The position numbers and the translations under genes were made by a program. From assembly GCA_964567745.1 (NCBI GenBank), contig CAZMNY010000025.1:1-64000 (forward strand): a DNA stretch of 64,000 bases, read 5' to 3'. Position 1 is the stretch's first letter, and every line of letters begins with the position of its first letter. Positions 17,691 to 25,777 of this stretch are shown here, one piece after another. The notes below the pieces were generated by a model. It searched no databases, was not told the DNA's origin, and worked only from the letters and a program-made list of their open reading frames with translations. This DNA is from CAZMNY01 sp964567745. GTDB taxonomy: Bacteria > Planctomycetota > Planctomycetia > Pirellulales > Pirellulaceae.

Positions 17691-18626
17691 GTGCCCGACC
17701 GCGACTTGAAACTCTCTGGCGTTATTCCACCAATGGCGACTCCCTTGGATAGCGCCGGCGGACTTGATATCGACGGCGTGGAGAGGCTGGTCGCCAAGCT
17801 GATCGGTGGCGGAGTCCACGGCCTTTTCGTTTTGGGTACGACGGGCGAAGGAGTCAGTCTGGCCTATCGTTTGCGCCTTCAGCTGATTGAACAAGTCTGC
17901 GAACTGGTTGAAGGCCGCATACCGGTGCTGGTCGGGGTGACCGACACGTCTCTTGCGGAGAGCCTCGAGCTGGCCGGCGCGGCGTACGGCGCCGGCGCGG
18001 ATGCGGTTGTGCTGGCGCCGCCGTACTACCTTCCGCTCGATTCCGTTCAAGTCGAAACGCACGCTCGACGGTTTGCCGAAGCGTCCCCGCTTCCGGTCGT
18101 GCTCTACAACATTCCGTCTTGCACGCACAACGCCTTCGATCTATTGACCATCCAGCGATGTCGCGAATTGGAAAACGTTATCGGCGTTAAAGACTCCTCC
18201 GGCGACATGGAGTTCTTTGGCGAACTTCTGTCGACCTTTCGAGACGAGCCTGGTTTCAGTGTCATGATCGGCCCGGAGAATCAGATCGCGAGTGCGGTTC
18301 TCGCCGGCGCGGACGGCGGAGTTTGCGGAGGCGCCAATCTGTTGCCGCATCTGTTCGTCGGGATTTACGAAGCCGCGGCGCGCGGTGATCGAGCGACAGC
18401 GGAACAACTTCAAGCCGTCGCGAATCGTCTCGAACAGGCAGTCTATCGAGTTGGACCTTCTTGGCCGACGAGCATTATGCAAGGCGTCAAAGCGGGGCTC
18501 GAAACGCTTGGAATCGCGACACGCCATACGGCGTCGCCCATCGATCCGCTAGATGATGGTCAAGTTGAGCAGATTCGGATCGCGTTGGAAGAGTTGGCCG
18601 GCGACGCTGTTAGGCAGAATGTCTAG
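17691..18626 (+). CDS. DapA/DHDPS-family aldolase-lyase
   Basis: A 311-residue class I aldolase of the dihydrodipicolinate synthase / N-acetylneuraminate lyase family. Visible are the pyruvate-carboxylate loop GTTGEG (about 49-54), Tyr139 in VVLYNIPS (proton relay) and the Schiff-base Lys167 in GVKDSSGD. The family condenses or cleaves pyruvate with aldehydes. True lysine-pathway DapA usually sits with dapB or lysA. None is near, so a sugar-acid or KDG-type lyase is equally possible. The start is GTG at 17691 with AGGA upstream. A strong hairpin with a T-run follows the stop codon. Confidence 0.88.
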   Translation: MPDRDLKLSGVIPPMATPLDSAGGLDIDGVERLVAKLIGGGVHGLFVLGTTGEGVSLAYRLRLQLIEQVCELVEGRIPVLVGVTDTSLAESLELAGAAYGAGADAVVLAPPYYLPLDSVQVETHARRFAEASPLPVVLYNIPSCTHNAFDLLTIQRCRELENVIGVKDSSGDMEFFGELLSTFRDEPGFSVMIGPENQIASAVLAGADGGVCGGANLLPHLFVGIYEAAARGDRATAEQLQAVANRLEQAVYRVGPSWPTSIMQGVKAGLETLGIATRHTASPIDPLDDGQVEQIRIALEELAGDAVRQNV

Positions 18627-18645
18627 TCGCAAGCGGCAGACCAAC

Positions 18646-18683
18646 GAATGGGTCCCGGCGCGAAACGCGCACCATTCATTTTT
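18646..18683 (+). terminator. Intrinsic terminator of the DapA-like gene
   Basis: The stem is built from GAATGG (18646-18651) pairing with CCATTC (18672-18677) and an inner GCGCG-AAA-CGCGC, followed by ATTTTTG. It begins 20 bases after the stop codon. It overlaps the last bases of the convergent FliM/FliN-like gene. Confidence 0.7.
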
Positions 18684-19698
18684 GATTCGAGACGGAGAAT
18701 CGCTCTTTGGGCAAGGTGACGGACGTGATCCATAGCCCAAACTTTTCGCCTACGCGGACGGCTTCGCCTTCGGCCATCGGATGGTTGTCGATCTCGAGTG
18801 TTAGCGTCTCTTCGTGCGACTTCTTAAATTCAATGATCGAGCCCGGCGCGAGTTCACCCAGTTCGTCGACCGTCATTTTTCGCTTGGCGAGGACCACTTG
18901 AACCGGCACGGCCACTTTGAGAATGCTGCGGGCAAAAAGCGGCAGATATCGGATGCCATTCGCGACGTCCGTGTAGGCAATCCGCTTCGTTTCTTCACCG
19001 CTCGATTCCTGAGCAGCTTGGTTGGCAGCTTGGTCGGCGGGCGGATCCTGCGGTTCGTCTGCGTCTTGAGTCAGTGTCTCGAGCAAATCGAGCTCAGCTG
19101 TGGCCGACTCATCAGCATCGGCAACGGGCTCGCTTGGCGCGGCAAGGGCGCTGAGATCAACAATTTTCTCCGAGGGCCAAATCAGCAGCAGTTCGCCCTC
19201 GCCCGCCTCGCTCTTGATCGCGATGCGGATCAACTGGGCCGAATCGTCGAAGGCGAGCGACTCGAGCGAATCCGTCGAGGTGAGGTAGTCGAATCGTTGA
19301 TCGACTGCGAAATAGTCGTCCGGAATTGTCGAGAAGAAAAACTCTTGGGCCAGTGAGCCGAGTTTCGCTTGCTGCGTATCGTCGGGCGAGGCGCACCATT
19401 CGGGCGCCAGTCCTGCGCTCGCTGGTAAGATGGCGACGGCGCAGCCACTTTCCAGGTCGCCTTGAATTGCCAGAAATGGACCGTCCAAGCCCGGCCCCGC
19501 GGAACCTCCAAACGCCCCATCCAATTGACGGCGATTTCGACCGGCAGCGCCATGCCCAGCCAGATTCTCAACGGAGTCGCTCGGCGCAACCTCGAATTGA
19601 CCGTCAAACGTTCGGTTCAGCACATCCGCAATTCCCTCGACGCCCGCTTTGACGGCGAGGAGAACCTGTTCGGGATCAACGGCTTTGAATTCTGTCAT
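18676..19698 (-). CDS. FliM/FliN-family (SpoA domain) flagellar motor switch-like protein
   Basis: A 340-residue protein. The C-terminal about 75 residues are a SpoA (FliN/FliM C-terminal) domain: ILKVAVPVQVVLAKRKMTV, DELGELAPGSIIEFKK, and a closing GEAVRVGEKFGLWITSV. The N-terminal part (LDGPFLAIQGDLESGCAVAI, LGSLAQEFFFSTIPDDY) resembles a CheC/FliM-like middle domain. An acidic Glu/Asp/Gln-rich linker joins them (about 195-235). It probably acts in the flagellar C-ring, yet no other flagellar gene is in the window. A 52-bp block at 19514-19565, encoding the odd stretch AGHGAAGRNRRQLDGAF, is identical to a block in the unrelated gene at 31346. That segment is therefore likely an in-frame insertion. 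Confidence 0.8.
   Translation of the reverse strand: MTEFKAVDPEQVLLAVKAGVEGIADVLNRTFDGQFEVAPSDSVENLAGHGAAGRNRRQLDGAFGGSAGPGLDGPFLAIQGDLESGCAVAILPASAGLAPEWCASPDDTQQAKLGSLAQEFFFSTIPDDYFAVDQRFDYLTSTDSLESLAFDDSAQLIRIAIKSEAGEGELLLIWPSEKIVDLSALAAPSEPVADADESATAELDLLETLTQDADEPQDPPADQAANQAAQESSGEETKRIAYTDVANGIRYLPLFARSILKVAVPVQVVLAKRKMTVDELGELAPGSIIEFKKSHEETLTLEIDNHPMAEGEAVRVGEKFGLWITSVTLPKERFSVSNQK
19514..19565. repeat. Exact 52-bp repeat, copy A (inside the FliM/FliN-like gene)
   Basis: On the plus strand it begins GCCCCATCCAATTGACGGCG and ends CATGCCCAGCCAGAT. It is identical over 52 bases to the reverse complement of 32295-32346. The two host genes are both on the minus strand, so the element lies in opposite orientations relative to translation and is read in different frames. 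Confidence 0.95.
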
Positions 19699-20001
19699 GA
19701 TTGCCGATTTCGAGAACTGCCAATCAATGCTAGCATTGGGTCGTGACGCGACTGTGTTCTTCTTATCGGCCTCACAACCGTCAAAACTTTCCCATTTTAT
19801 GAGTGCGATGCGCCAGTACTCTTTTGCGTAACGATTCGCCTAACGTCGATCCACGTTCGATCAAGTACAGGCTTGCCGGTGCGGGACGTTGGCAGTGAAT
19901 CGCAAGACGTGTGAACGCTAGAATGAAAATCGTTATAGGCGACTCGCAAGCTGTCCGCCTGGAACCACGTCGCACTGACAAGTTGGTCTGGAGCTGATTC
20001 G
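19699..20001. other. Divergent promoter region between the FliM/FliN-like gene and nadA
   Basis: About 300 bases without a gene. It must contain promoters for both directions. No confident -35/-10 pair, operator or riboswitch could be recognised by eye. Confidence 0.5.
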
Positions 20002-21138
20002 ATGTCCACGACGATTGACCTGCCCAAGTTTGAATTGCCGCCATACAAATCGATGGATAATGAGGTCTTGGCGAGACGTATCGACGAGGTGCGTCGAGCG
20101 ATGGGCGAGCGACTGCTTATTTTGGGCCACCATTATCAACAGGATGAGGTGATCAAGCACGCTGATTTGCGCGGCGACAGTTATCAACTGAGTCAGATGG
20201 CGGCAAGTAGTCGGGACTGCGAGTGGATTGTGTTCTGTGGTGTGCATTTCATGGCGGAGACAGCCGACATTCTCGCGAACCGTCCCGAGAAACTGGCCGA
20301 GCGAAACGGGCGTCGAGTGGGAGTCGTGCTTCCCGATTTGGCTGCCGGTTGTTCGATGGCCGACATGGCCGCGATCGAGCAGGTCGAGTCGGCTTGGGCG
20401 GATCTTGGCGAGGTGATCGACACGGACGAAATCACTCCGGTCACGTACATCAATTCCGCCGCCAGTTTGAAGGCGTTTTGCGGCCGCCACGGCGGCATCG
20501 TTTGCACGTCGAGCAACGCCGCGGCGGTTCTCGAATGGGCGTTTGAACGCAGACGCCGAGTGTTGTTTTTTCCGGATCAGCATCTTGGCCGCAACACGGC
20601 ATTGACGATGGGCATTGATAACGAGCAGATGCCGGTCTGGAACCCGTTTGATGACGAGCTCGGCGGAAACAGTGCCGAGGCTATTGAGAGCAGCCGCGTG
20701 ATTTTATGGCGCGGCCATTGCAGCGTGCACCAAATGTTTCAAGCTGCCCACGTCGAGCAATTTCGGCGCGAGCATCCGGGGATCAAGATTCTTGTGCATC
20801 CGGAATGCCCCCAAGAGGTGAACGACCTGGCCGACGTGTCGGGATCGACAGGCAAGATTATCGAGACTGTCAAGAACTCGCCGCCAGGAACCAAATGGGC
20901 GATCGGCACTGAATTGCATCTGGTCAACCGACTCAAAGACGAGCACCCGGAACAGCAGATCCATTTCCTATCTCCTGTTGTCTGCATGTGCGCCACAATG
21001 TATCGGATCGACCTGTCCCATCTCTGTTGGAGCCTGGAAAACCTGGCTGCGTGGACGCCGGTCAATCGCATCGAAGTCGATGACGATACGGCAACTTGGT
21101 CGATCACCGCGTTGGAGCGAATGCTCCAAGTCAAATAG
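20002..21138 (+). CDS. nadA: Quinolinate synthase NadA
   Basis: A 378-residue iron-sulfur enzyme making quinolinate from iminoaspartate and dihydroxyacetone phosphate in NAD biosynthesis. Visible signatures are LGHHYQQDEV (41-50), LAAGCSMADM with Cys117, WRGHCSVHQMF with Cys240, HPECP with Cys269, and CMCATM at 328-333. Cys117, Cys240 and one Cys of the CxC pair are the presumed [4Fe-4S] ligands, from the pattern of three conserved Cys in the family. GTELHLVNRL is the conserved C-terminal substrate loop. GGAG lies nine bases before the ATG. nadB and nadC are not adjacent. Confidence 0.95.
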   Translation: MSTTIDLPKFELPPYKSMDNEVLARRIDEVRRAMGERLLILGHHYQQDEVIKHADLRGDSYQLSQMAASSRDCEWIVFCGVHFMAETADILANRPEKLAERNGRRVGVVLPDLAAGCSMADMAAIEQVESAWADLGEVIDTDEITPVTYINSAASLKAFCGRHGGIVCTSSNAAAVLEWAFERRRRVLFFPDQHLGRNTALTMGIDNEQMPVWNPFDDELGGNSAEAIESSRVILWRGHCSVHQMFQAAHVEQFRREHPGIKILVHPECPQEVNDLADVSGSTGKIIETVKNSPPGTKWAIGTELHLVNRLKDEHPEQQIHFLSPVVCMCATMYRIDLSHLCWSLENLAAWTPVNRIEVDDDTATWSITALERMLQVK

Positions 21139-21169
21139 TGGCGTGACAGTCACCTTGGTTGCGTGAACG

Positions 21170-21592
21170 CTATTCGCTCAAGCTGCTCTCGAACTGTTCG
21201 GTCGAAACGAATCTGCCGGAGAGGACCAATTGGACCATCGCATTGGTCATGGTTGAGCCCGTGGCGTTCAGGATGTCGCGCCAGATCGCAGTCGTACAAT
21301 GCCCCTTGAGCTCAACGTATTGGAGCTGTTTGCCGCTATCGTACAGGCAGCCGTGAAGACGCCACTTCTCTGCTCCATCGTTGCCGCGAGTCAGCCAGAG
21401 AAAGGCTCCGTCCGGCTCGATGAACAGCATCGGCAGTTTTTCGAGGCTGGCGTACGCCTCGTCAAACGTGATTGAAAGCGGCAGGCCGTTTCCGCCCGCG
21501 GTCGGCAGCAAATCGCCGGATGGCGCCTCCGTTACATGTGAGGCTTCTCGACCTTGCAGGACGATATGAAAGTCGGTCGTATCTTGCGGCAT
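21170..21592 (-). CDS. Small hypothetical protein
   Basis: A 140-residue product when started at 21592 (MPQDTTDFHIVLQGRE). I do not recognise a named family. The sequence alternates short beta-like segments (MLFIEPDGAFLWLTRG, WRLHGCLYDSGKQLQYVELKG), looks like a compact globular cytoplasmic protein, and has no signal peptide or membrane segment. The frame is open 26 codons upstream, but that part is Leu/Arg-rich and unlike the rest. It is convergent with nadA (31-base gap) and divergent from the helicase gene. Conserved planctomycete hypotheticals of this size often look similar, which I infer and have not checked. Confidence 0.6.
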   Translation of the reverse strand: MPQDTTDFHIVLQGREASHVTEAPSGDLLPTAGGNGLPLSITFDEAYASLEKLPMLFIEPDGAFLWLTRGNDGAEKWRLHGCLYDSGKQLQYVELKGHCTTAIWRDILNATGSTMTNAMVQLVLSGRFVSTEQFESSLSE

Positions 21593-21808
21593 GGAGAGAA
21601 CAACGCTGAATACGGCGCTGCGAAAAGTGAGAGTAATGAGGCCGGCACCCAATCTTAATCGCAAACCCAAGTCGAAAGAAATATGGGGAGCCGTTCAAAT
21701 GTTTTGGCCTCACTGGACGCGCCCCCTTATGTCGCGTTGAGGCAAGGAGGAGGATAAAGATTAGGATGGCGTTCACGAGATGGATCGAGATGATGATTAA
21801 GGCGAGAG

Positions 21809-23965
21809 ATGGCCTACCTTTATTTTGACGCTTTGCCGCCGCGAACGACTCGCTCGACTATTTTGCGTCTGTTGATTCAAGTCGGCGGGCTCGACCGATC
21901 GGTAGTCGGGGTCGTGAGGGTTGAGGGACGCAGCGCGACGGCCGAAGTTCCGGACCGAAAGTTGCGTAGCCTTGCAGCCAAGCTGGACGGCGCCACTTTG
22001 GCCGACCGGCACATTCGATGTTGGGCGGAAGCAGATCGCCCGAGCGACGGAGACGAGTCACTGTTTCAGCGGTTCGCGAGGCTGTTGGAACTGGAGGCGA
22101 AAGCGGAGTCCCAGCGAGCGCTTGAAGCGATGTCCACCATGTCGCTGAAGCAAGCACAAAAGACAGGGCGAAGTTTGCATGGGCTCGTGATTCGTGACCG
22201 AACAGCGGGGCTAGGTGGTCGAGTGCTGTTGACGCTCGGGCCGAAAAACCCGGACTCGCAACTTCCTTGGACGCGGCTAGACGCCGGCTCTCCGGTTTTG
22301 CTCCGCCCGCACGAAGGTGGCGAAGGACTGCGAGGCGTAGTCAGCCGGCGCACTCCCAAGGAGATCGAAGCGGCGTTTGAACGTTGGCCGGCAGACGATC
22401 AGGAAGGCCCGTTTCGGCTGGATGTTTCCAGCGACGAAATCTCCCGCCAGCGGCAACGCCGCGCTCTCGAGCGAGCCGAAAGTTTCGAGGGCGAGCCGTT
22501 CGACACTCTGCGCAAAGTGTTGCTGGGGGAACTCGATCCACAATACGAGCGTGAACTCAACGCGCAATCGGAAGAGGACGGGAATTCACCGTTCGAGGGG
22601 CAGAGCTTGAATACATCGCAAACGGAAGCTGTGGAGTTTGCGCTTTCGGCGGAGCAGATGGCGATTATTCACGGTCCGCCGGGAACCGGAAAGACGACGA
22701 CTGTCGTGGAACTCATTCGGCAGGCTGTCTCGGCCGAGGAAAACGTGTTGGCTTGTGCGCCGAGCAACATGGCGGTCGACAACCTGCTTGAGCGACTCAT
22801 CGCCATTGGCGTCAATGCGATAAGGCTCGGGCATCCGGCTCGCGTGCTGCCTCAAGTTCGCGAACGCACGCTCGATCTCATGGTGCAATCTCATCCCGAT
22901 ATGCAGATCGTCAAGAAGCTAAGGCAGAAGGCGCAAGCACTCTACGACAAGGCGGATCGGTACACTCGAGCGAAACCGGTGCCGGGCAGCAAGCGGCAAA
23001 TGCGCGAAGAGGCGAAGCAGATGATAGTCGATGCAAAGCGGTTGGAAGGGCAAGTTGTTCGCTCTATCCTCGACCAATGCGACGTGCTCTGCGCCACCAA
23101 CACGTCGCTCGACAGTCAGCTGCTCGGTCAGCGTCGCTTCGACTTGACTGTGATTGATGAGGCTTGTCAGTCGGTTGAGCCCGGTTGCTGGATTCCGATT
23201 CTCAGGGCGGACCGAGTCGTGCTTGCCGGCGACCATTGCCAGTTACCGCCGACCGTAGTGTCCCGCGAAGCGGCCAAGGAGGGTTTCGATGTCAGCATGT
23301 TAGAACGGCTCGCTGGCCGGTTCGGCGCCGCGTCGACTCGGCGGCTAACCGTGCAATATCGAATGCACGATGACATCATGGCGTTCTCCTCGAACCAGTT
23401 TTACGATGGCGAAGTGAGCGGTGATGAAACGGTGCGGCGACATGAGTTGAGCGAGCTCGAGGGCGTTGAGCAAAATGAGTGGACGAGCGGCGCGCTCCAC
23501 TTCATTGATACGGCCGGGTCCGGCGCTGATGAGGAGGAAGAAGAGGACGGGTCGAGTCGCCGCAATCGAAAGGAGGCTGAGCTTGTTGAGATCATCGTCA
23601 ACGGATTGGTCGAATCTGGGATGCCAGCCGGCGAGATCGCGATCATCGCTCCCTATTCCGCTCAGGTTCGTTTACTGCGTGAACGATTACGCGATTTGGA
23701 ATCGCTGGAAATTGATAGCGTCGACGGATTCCAGGGTCGCGAAAAAGAAGTGGTCATCGTTTCGCTAGTGCGTTCCAATTCGGAATCGCAAATCGGGTTC
23801 CTCAGTGACACGCGGCGCATGAACGTCGCCTGGACTCGAGCGAAACGCAAGTTGTTTGTGATCGGAGATAGCGCGACAATCGGCGGGCACTCGTTCTATG
23901 CCGCCATGCTGGAACACTTCGAAACGGCTGACGCCTATCGCACCATTTGGGAGTACGATTACTAG
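21809..23965 (+). CDS. SF1 (Upf1/IGHMBP2-like) helicase with possible DbpA-like RNA-binding N-terminus
   Basis: A 718-residue superfamily 1B helicase. The Q/Walker A region is NTSQTEAVEFAL with GPPGTGKTTT at about 289-298. Motif Ia is ACAPSNMAVDNLLERL, motif II is VIDEACQSVEPG (near 450), and motif III is LAGDHCQLPPT. Motif IV-VI sequences are LTVQYRMHDDI, VDGFQGREKEVVIVSLVRSN and RRMNVAWTRAKRKLFVIGD. Helicases of this type unwind RNA or DNA 5' to 3'. The first about 75 residues (LIQVGGLDRSVVGVV, then VEVP-like strands and RCW) resemble the small RNA-binding domain at the end of DbpA. This is an inference from pattern only. An acidic loop DEEEEEDG sits near 580. The long insert with GQVVRSILDQCDVLCATNTS is typical of the family. 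Confidence 0.9.
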   Translation: MAYLYFDALPPRTTRSTILRLLIQVGGLDRSVVGVVRVEGRSATAEVPDRKLRSLAAKLDGATLADRHIRCWAEADRPSDGDESLFQRFARLLELEAKAESQRALEAMSTMSLKQAQKTGRSLHGLVIRDRTAGLGGRVLLTLGPKNPDSQLPWTRLDAGSPVLLRPHEGGEGLRGVVSRRTPKEIEAAFERWPADDQEGPFRLDVSSDEISRQRQRRALERAESFEGEPFDTLRKVLLGELDPQYERELNAQSEEDGNSPFEGQSLNTSQTEAVEFALSAEQMAIIHGPPGTGKTTTVVELIRQAVSAEENVLACAPSNMAVDNLLERLIAIGVNAIRLGHPARVLPQVRERTLDLMVQSHPDMQIVKKLRQKAQALYDKADRYTRAKPVPGSKRQMREEAKQMIVDAKRLEGQVVRSILDQCDVLCATNTSLDSQLLGQRRFDLTVIDEACQSVEPGCWIPILRADRVVLAGDHCQLPPTVVSREAAKEGFDVSMLERLAGRFGAASTRRLTVQYRMHDDIMAFSSNQFYDGEVSGDETVRRHELSELEGVEQNEWTSGALHFIDTAGSGADEEEEEDGSSRRNRKEAELVEIIVNGLVESGMPAGEIAIIAPYSAQVRLLRERLRDLESLEIDSVDGFQGREKEVVIVSLVRSNSESQIGFLSDTRRMNVAWTRAKRKLFVIGDSATIGGHSFYAAMLEHFETADAYRTIWEYDY

Positions 23966-24002
23966 TCGCCAAAAACGCCGGGAAACGGTCGCCAACAAAA
24001 AA

Positions 24003-24033
24003 AGCCCGATCCTCGCGGTGCGAGGATCGGGCT
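24003..24033. terminator. Perfect 14-bp hairpin with flanking A-run (bidirectional or reverse terminator)
   Basis: AGCCCGATCCTCGC (24003-24016) pairs perfectly with 24020-24033 across a GGT loop. It begins 37 bases after the helicase stop. On the plus strand it is preceded by a run of As and followed by CTTGTGTGG. The best U-tract therefore lies on the minus strand, though it may still end helicase transcription. Confidence 0.75.
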
Positions 24034-24351
24034 CTTGTGTGGTTTAGTCTAGAGGATTAGGAAAACAAACTGACTCGCATGAGGAGCCCGCCGAGGACTC
24101 CTCATTGGAACCCATTCGGTGGATCTTGCATGTCAGCCCTCCTCGCGTTGTCTGAGTTGGTTTTGATATCCTTCAAGTACACGCTTTCTATCAAAGTGGC
24201 GTCGATGGCTGCAAGCGTTTTTCGTCAAAAATGGAGACGGCCCGCCAAAACCGGCTGTTTCTGGTTCTGATTGCAACGGTCAGGCGAAATCGACGGTCTC
24301 GGAGCGAGATCGAGAGGCGTGAGCCTTTGACATTCAGACAGAACGAAATAC
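24034..24351. other. Intergenic region upstream of the MFS gene
   Basis: About 320 bases without a convincing gene. Presumed to hold the MFS promoter. No operator recognised. Confidence 0.45.
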
Positions 24352-25614
24352 ATGACGACCGATCTTGCAGACGAAGCAGAGCCGAATACGGACCCGATTT
24401 CGTCGCGAATTCCATTCTTTTATGGTTGGGTGATGTTGCCCGTTGCGACGTTGGCCATGATTGCGACGTCGCCGGGGCAGACGTACGGCGTCTCGGCGTT
24501 CAACGAGTCGATCGTCGGCGCGCTCGAGATATCACAAACTCATTTTGCCACGGCCTATATGGTTGGCACGTTGATCGCGTGTTTACCGCAGGCGTTCTTT
24601 GGAGCTTGGATCGATCGCTGCGGCAATCGGTTGGCGATGGGAACGGCAGCGCTCTTGTTAGGTGCGGCGTGCATGGTCACTTCGCAATCGGGACCCTACA
24701 CGATTTTTGTCTCGTTCGTTTTGTTGAGGATGTTCGGTCAAGGACTCTTAGCGCTCACGGCCGGCAATACGCTCGGGATGTGGTTTGATCGGCGACTGGG
24801 CGCGGCTTCCGCTCTGATGTGCGTGGGCGCGGCGCTCGGTGTGGCGGTCGTGCCGACGACGAGTTTGATGCTGATTGAGCGCATCGGCTGGCGATGGGCC
24901 TACGGAATGCTCGGCGTTGTCGTTTGGGCGATCGTCTTGCCATTGGTGACCGTGTTCTATCGAAATCGGCCCGAGGACATTGGGCAACGGCGCGATGGCG
25001 ACACGATTCTGAAGTCAAAAAGCGATCATCGCCGGGAATACACGCTGAGCGAGGCGATACGTACGGGCGCCTATTGGGTGTTGCTCGGAATGTCGGTGCT
25101 TTGGTCCATGGTGGGCACAGCGATCATGTTCCACATCCAGCCGCTGCTAACTGAACATGGCGTCGAACGTCTCGAGCAAGCGAACTTCTATACCGTGTTC
25201 GCGATCAGCTTGGGAAGCATGCAATTCTTGGGCGGAATGTTAGCCGATCGAATCCGAATAAATTGGCTGTTTATGATTTCGATGATGACAACGACCGCGT
25301 CGATTGTCTGGCTGGTTTACGTCCACGACTCGGCGAGCGCCGTGGTCTTTGCGTTCCTGTTTGGCGCCGGGCAAGGCCTGTTTTTTGTGCTCGGCCAAAC
25401 GGCCTGGCCTCGGTTTTACGGTCGAGTGCACTTGGGGCGGATCCGCGGTTCGATGTGGACGGCGGCCGTTGGGGCCAGCAGCGCGGGTCCGCTGGTTTCC
25501 GCGTTGGCGGCCGACTACCTGGGCGGATATGACACATCTCTCTGGCTATATGCCGGCCTGTTTTCGATAGCGACAATCGCTGCCGCCTTCGCGACGCCGC
25601 CTTCCGGTCGTTAG
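24352..25614 (+). CDS. MFS transporter
   Basis: A 420-residue major facilitator with about 12 hydrophobic helices and a cytoplasmic N-terminus. The loop after helix 2 reads GAWIDRCGNRLAMG, corresponding to the family signature GxxxDRxGxR. FYRNRPEDIGQRRDGD ends the first half before the central loop. The MCT / oxalate-formate antiporter branch (GQTYGVSAFNESIVGALEIS at the start) is the closest pattern. The substrate, probably a monocarboxylate or similar anion, cannot be named from the sequence. It stands alone, 163 bases ahead of glgA. Confidence 0.9.
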   Translation: MTTDLADEAEPNTDPISSRIPFFYGWVMLPVATLAMIATSPGQTYGVSAFNESIVGALEISQTHFATAYMVGTLIACLPQAFFGAWIDRCGNRLAMGTAALLLGAACMVTSQSGPYTIFVSFVLLRMFGQGLLALTAGNTLGMWFDRRLGAASALMCVGAALGVAVVPTTSLMLIERIGWRWAYGMLGVVVWAIVLPLVTVFYRNRPEDIGQRRDGDTILKSKSDHRREYTLSEAIRTGAYWVLLGMSVLWSMVGTAIMFHIQPLLTEHGVERLEQANFYTVFAISLGSMQFLGGMLADRIRINWLFMISMMTTTASIVWLVYVHDSASAVVFAFLFGAGQGLFFVLGQTAWPRFYGRVHLGRIRGSMWTAAVGASSAGPLVSALAADYLGGYDTSLWLYAGLFSIATIAAAFATPPSGR

Positions 25615-25777
25615 GGTCGTTTAGGCACAAAACCAGAAAAATGCGGCGACTCCGGCGTGACAATCTTCTCGGGTCGGCTATTCTTTTAAATCCTTCTTGT
25701 CGTGAGGGCAAACGACGACTTCAACCATTGCATCAAGTCCTGCCGCAGGCCCGCAGAGGCCCCAAAACGGCTACAAT

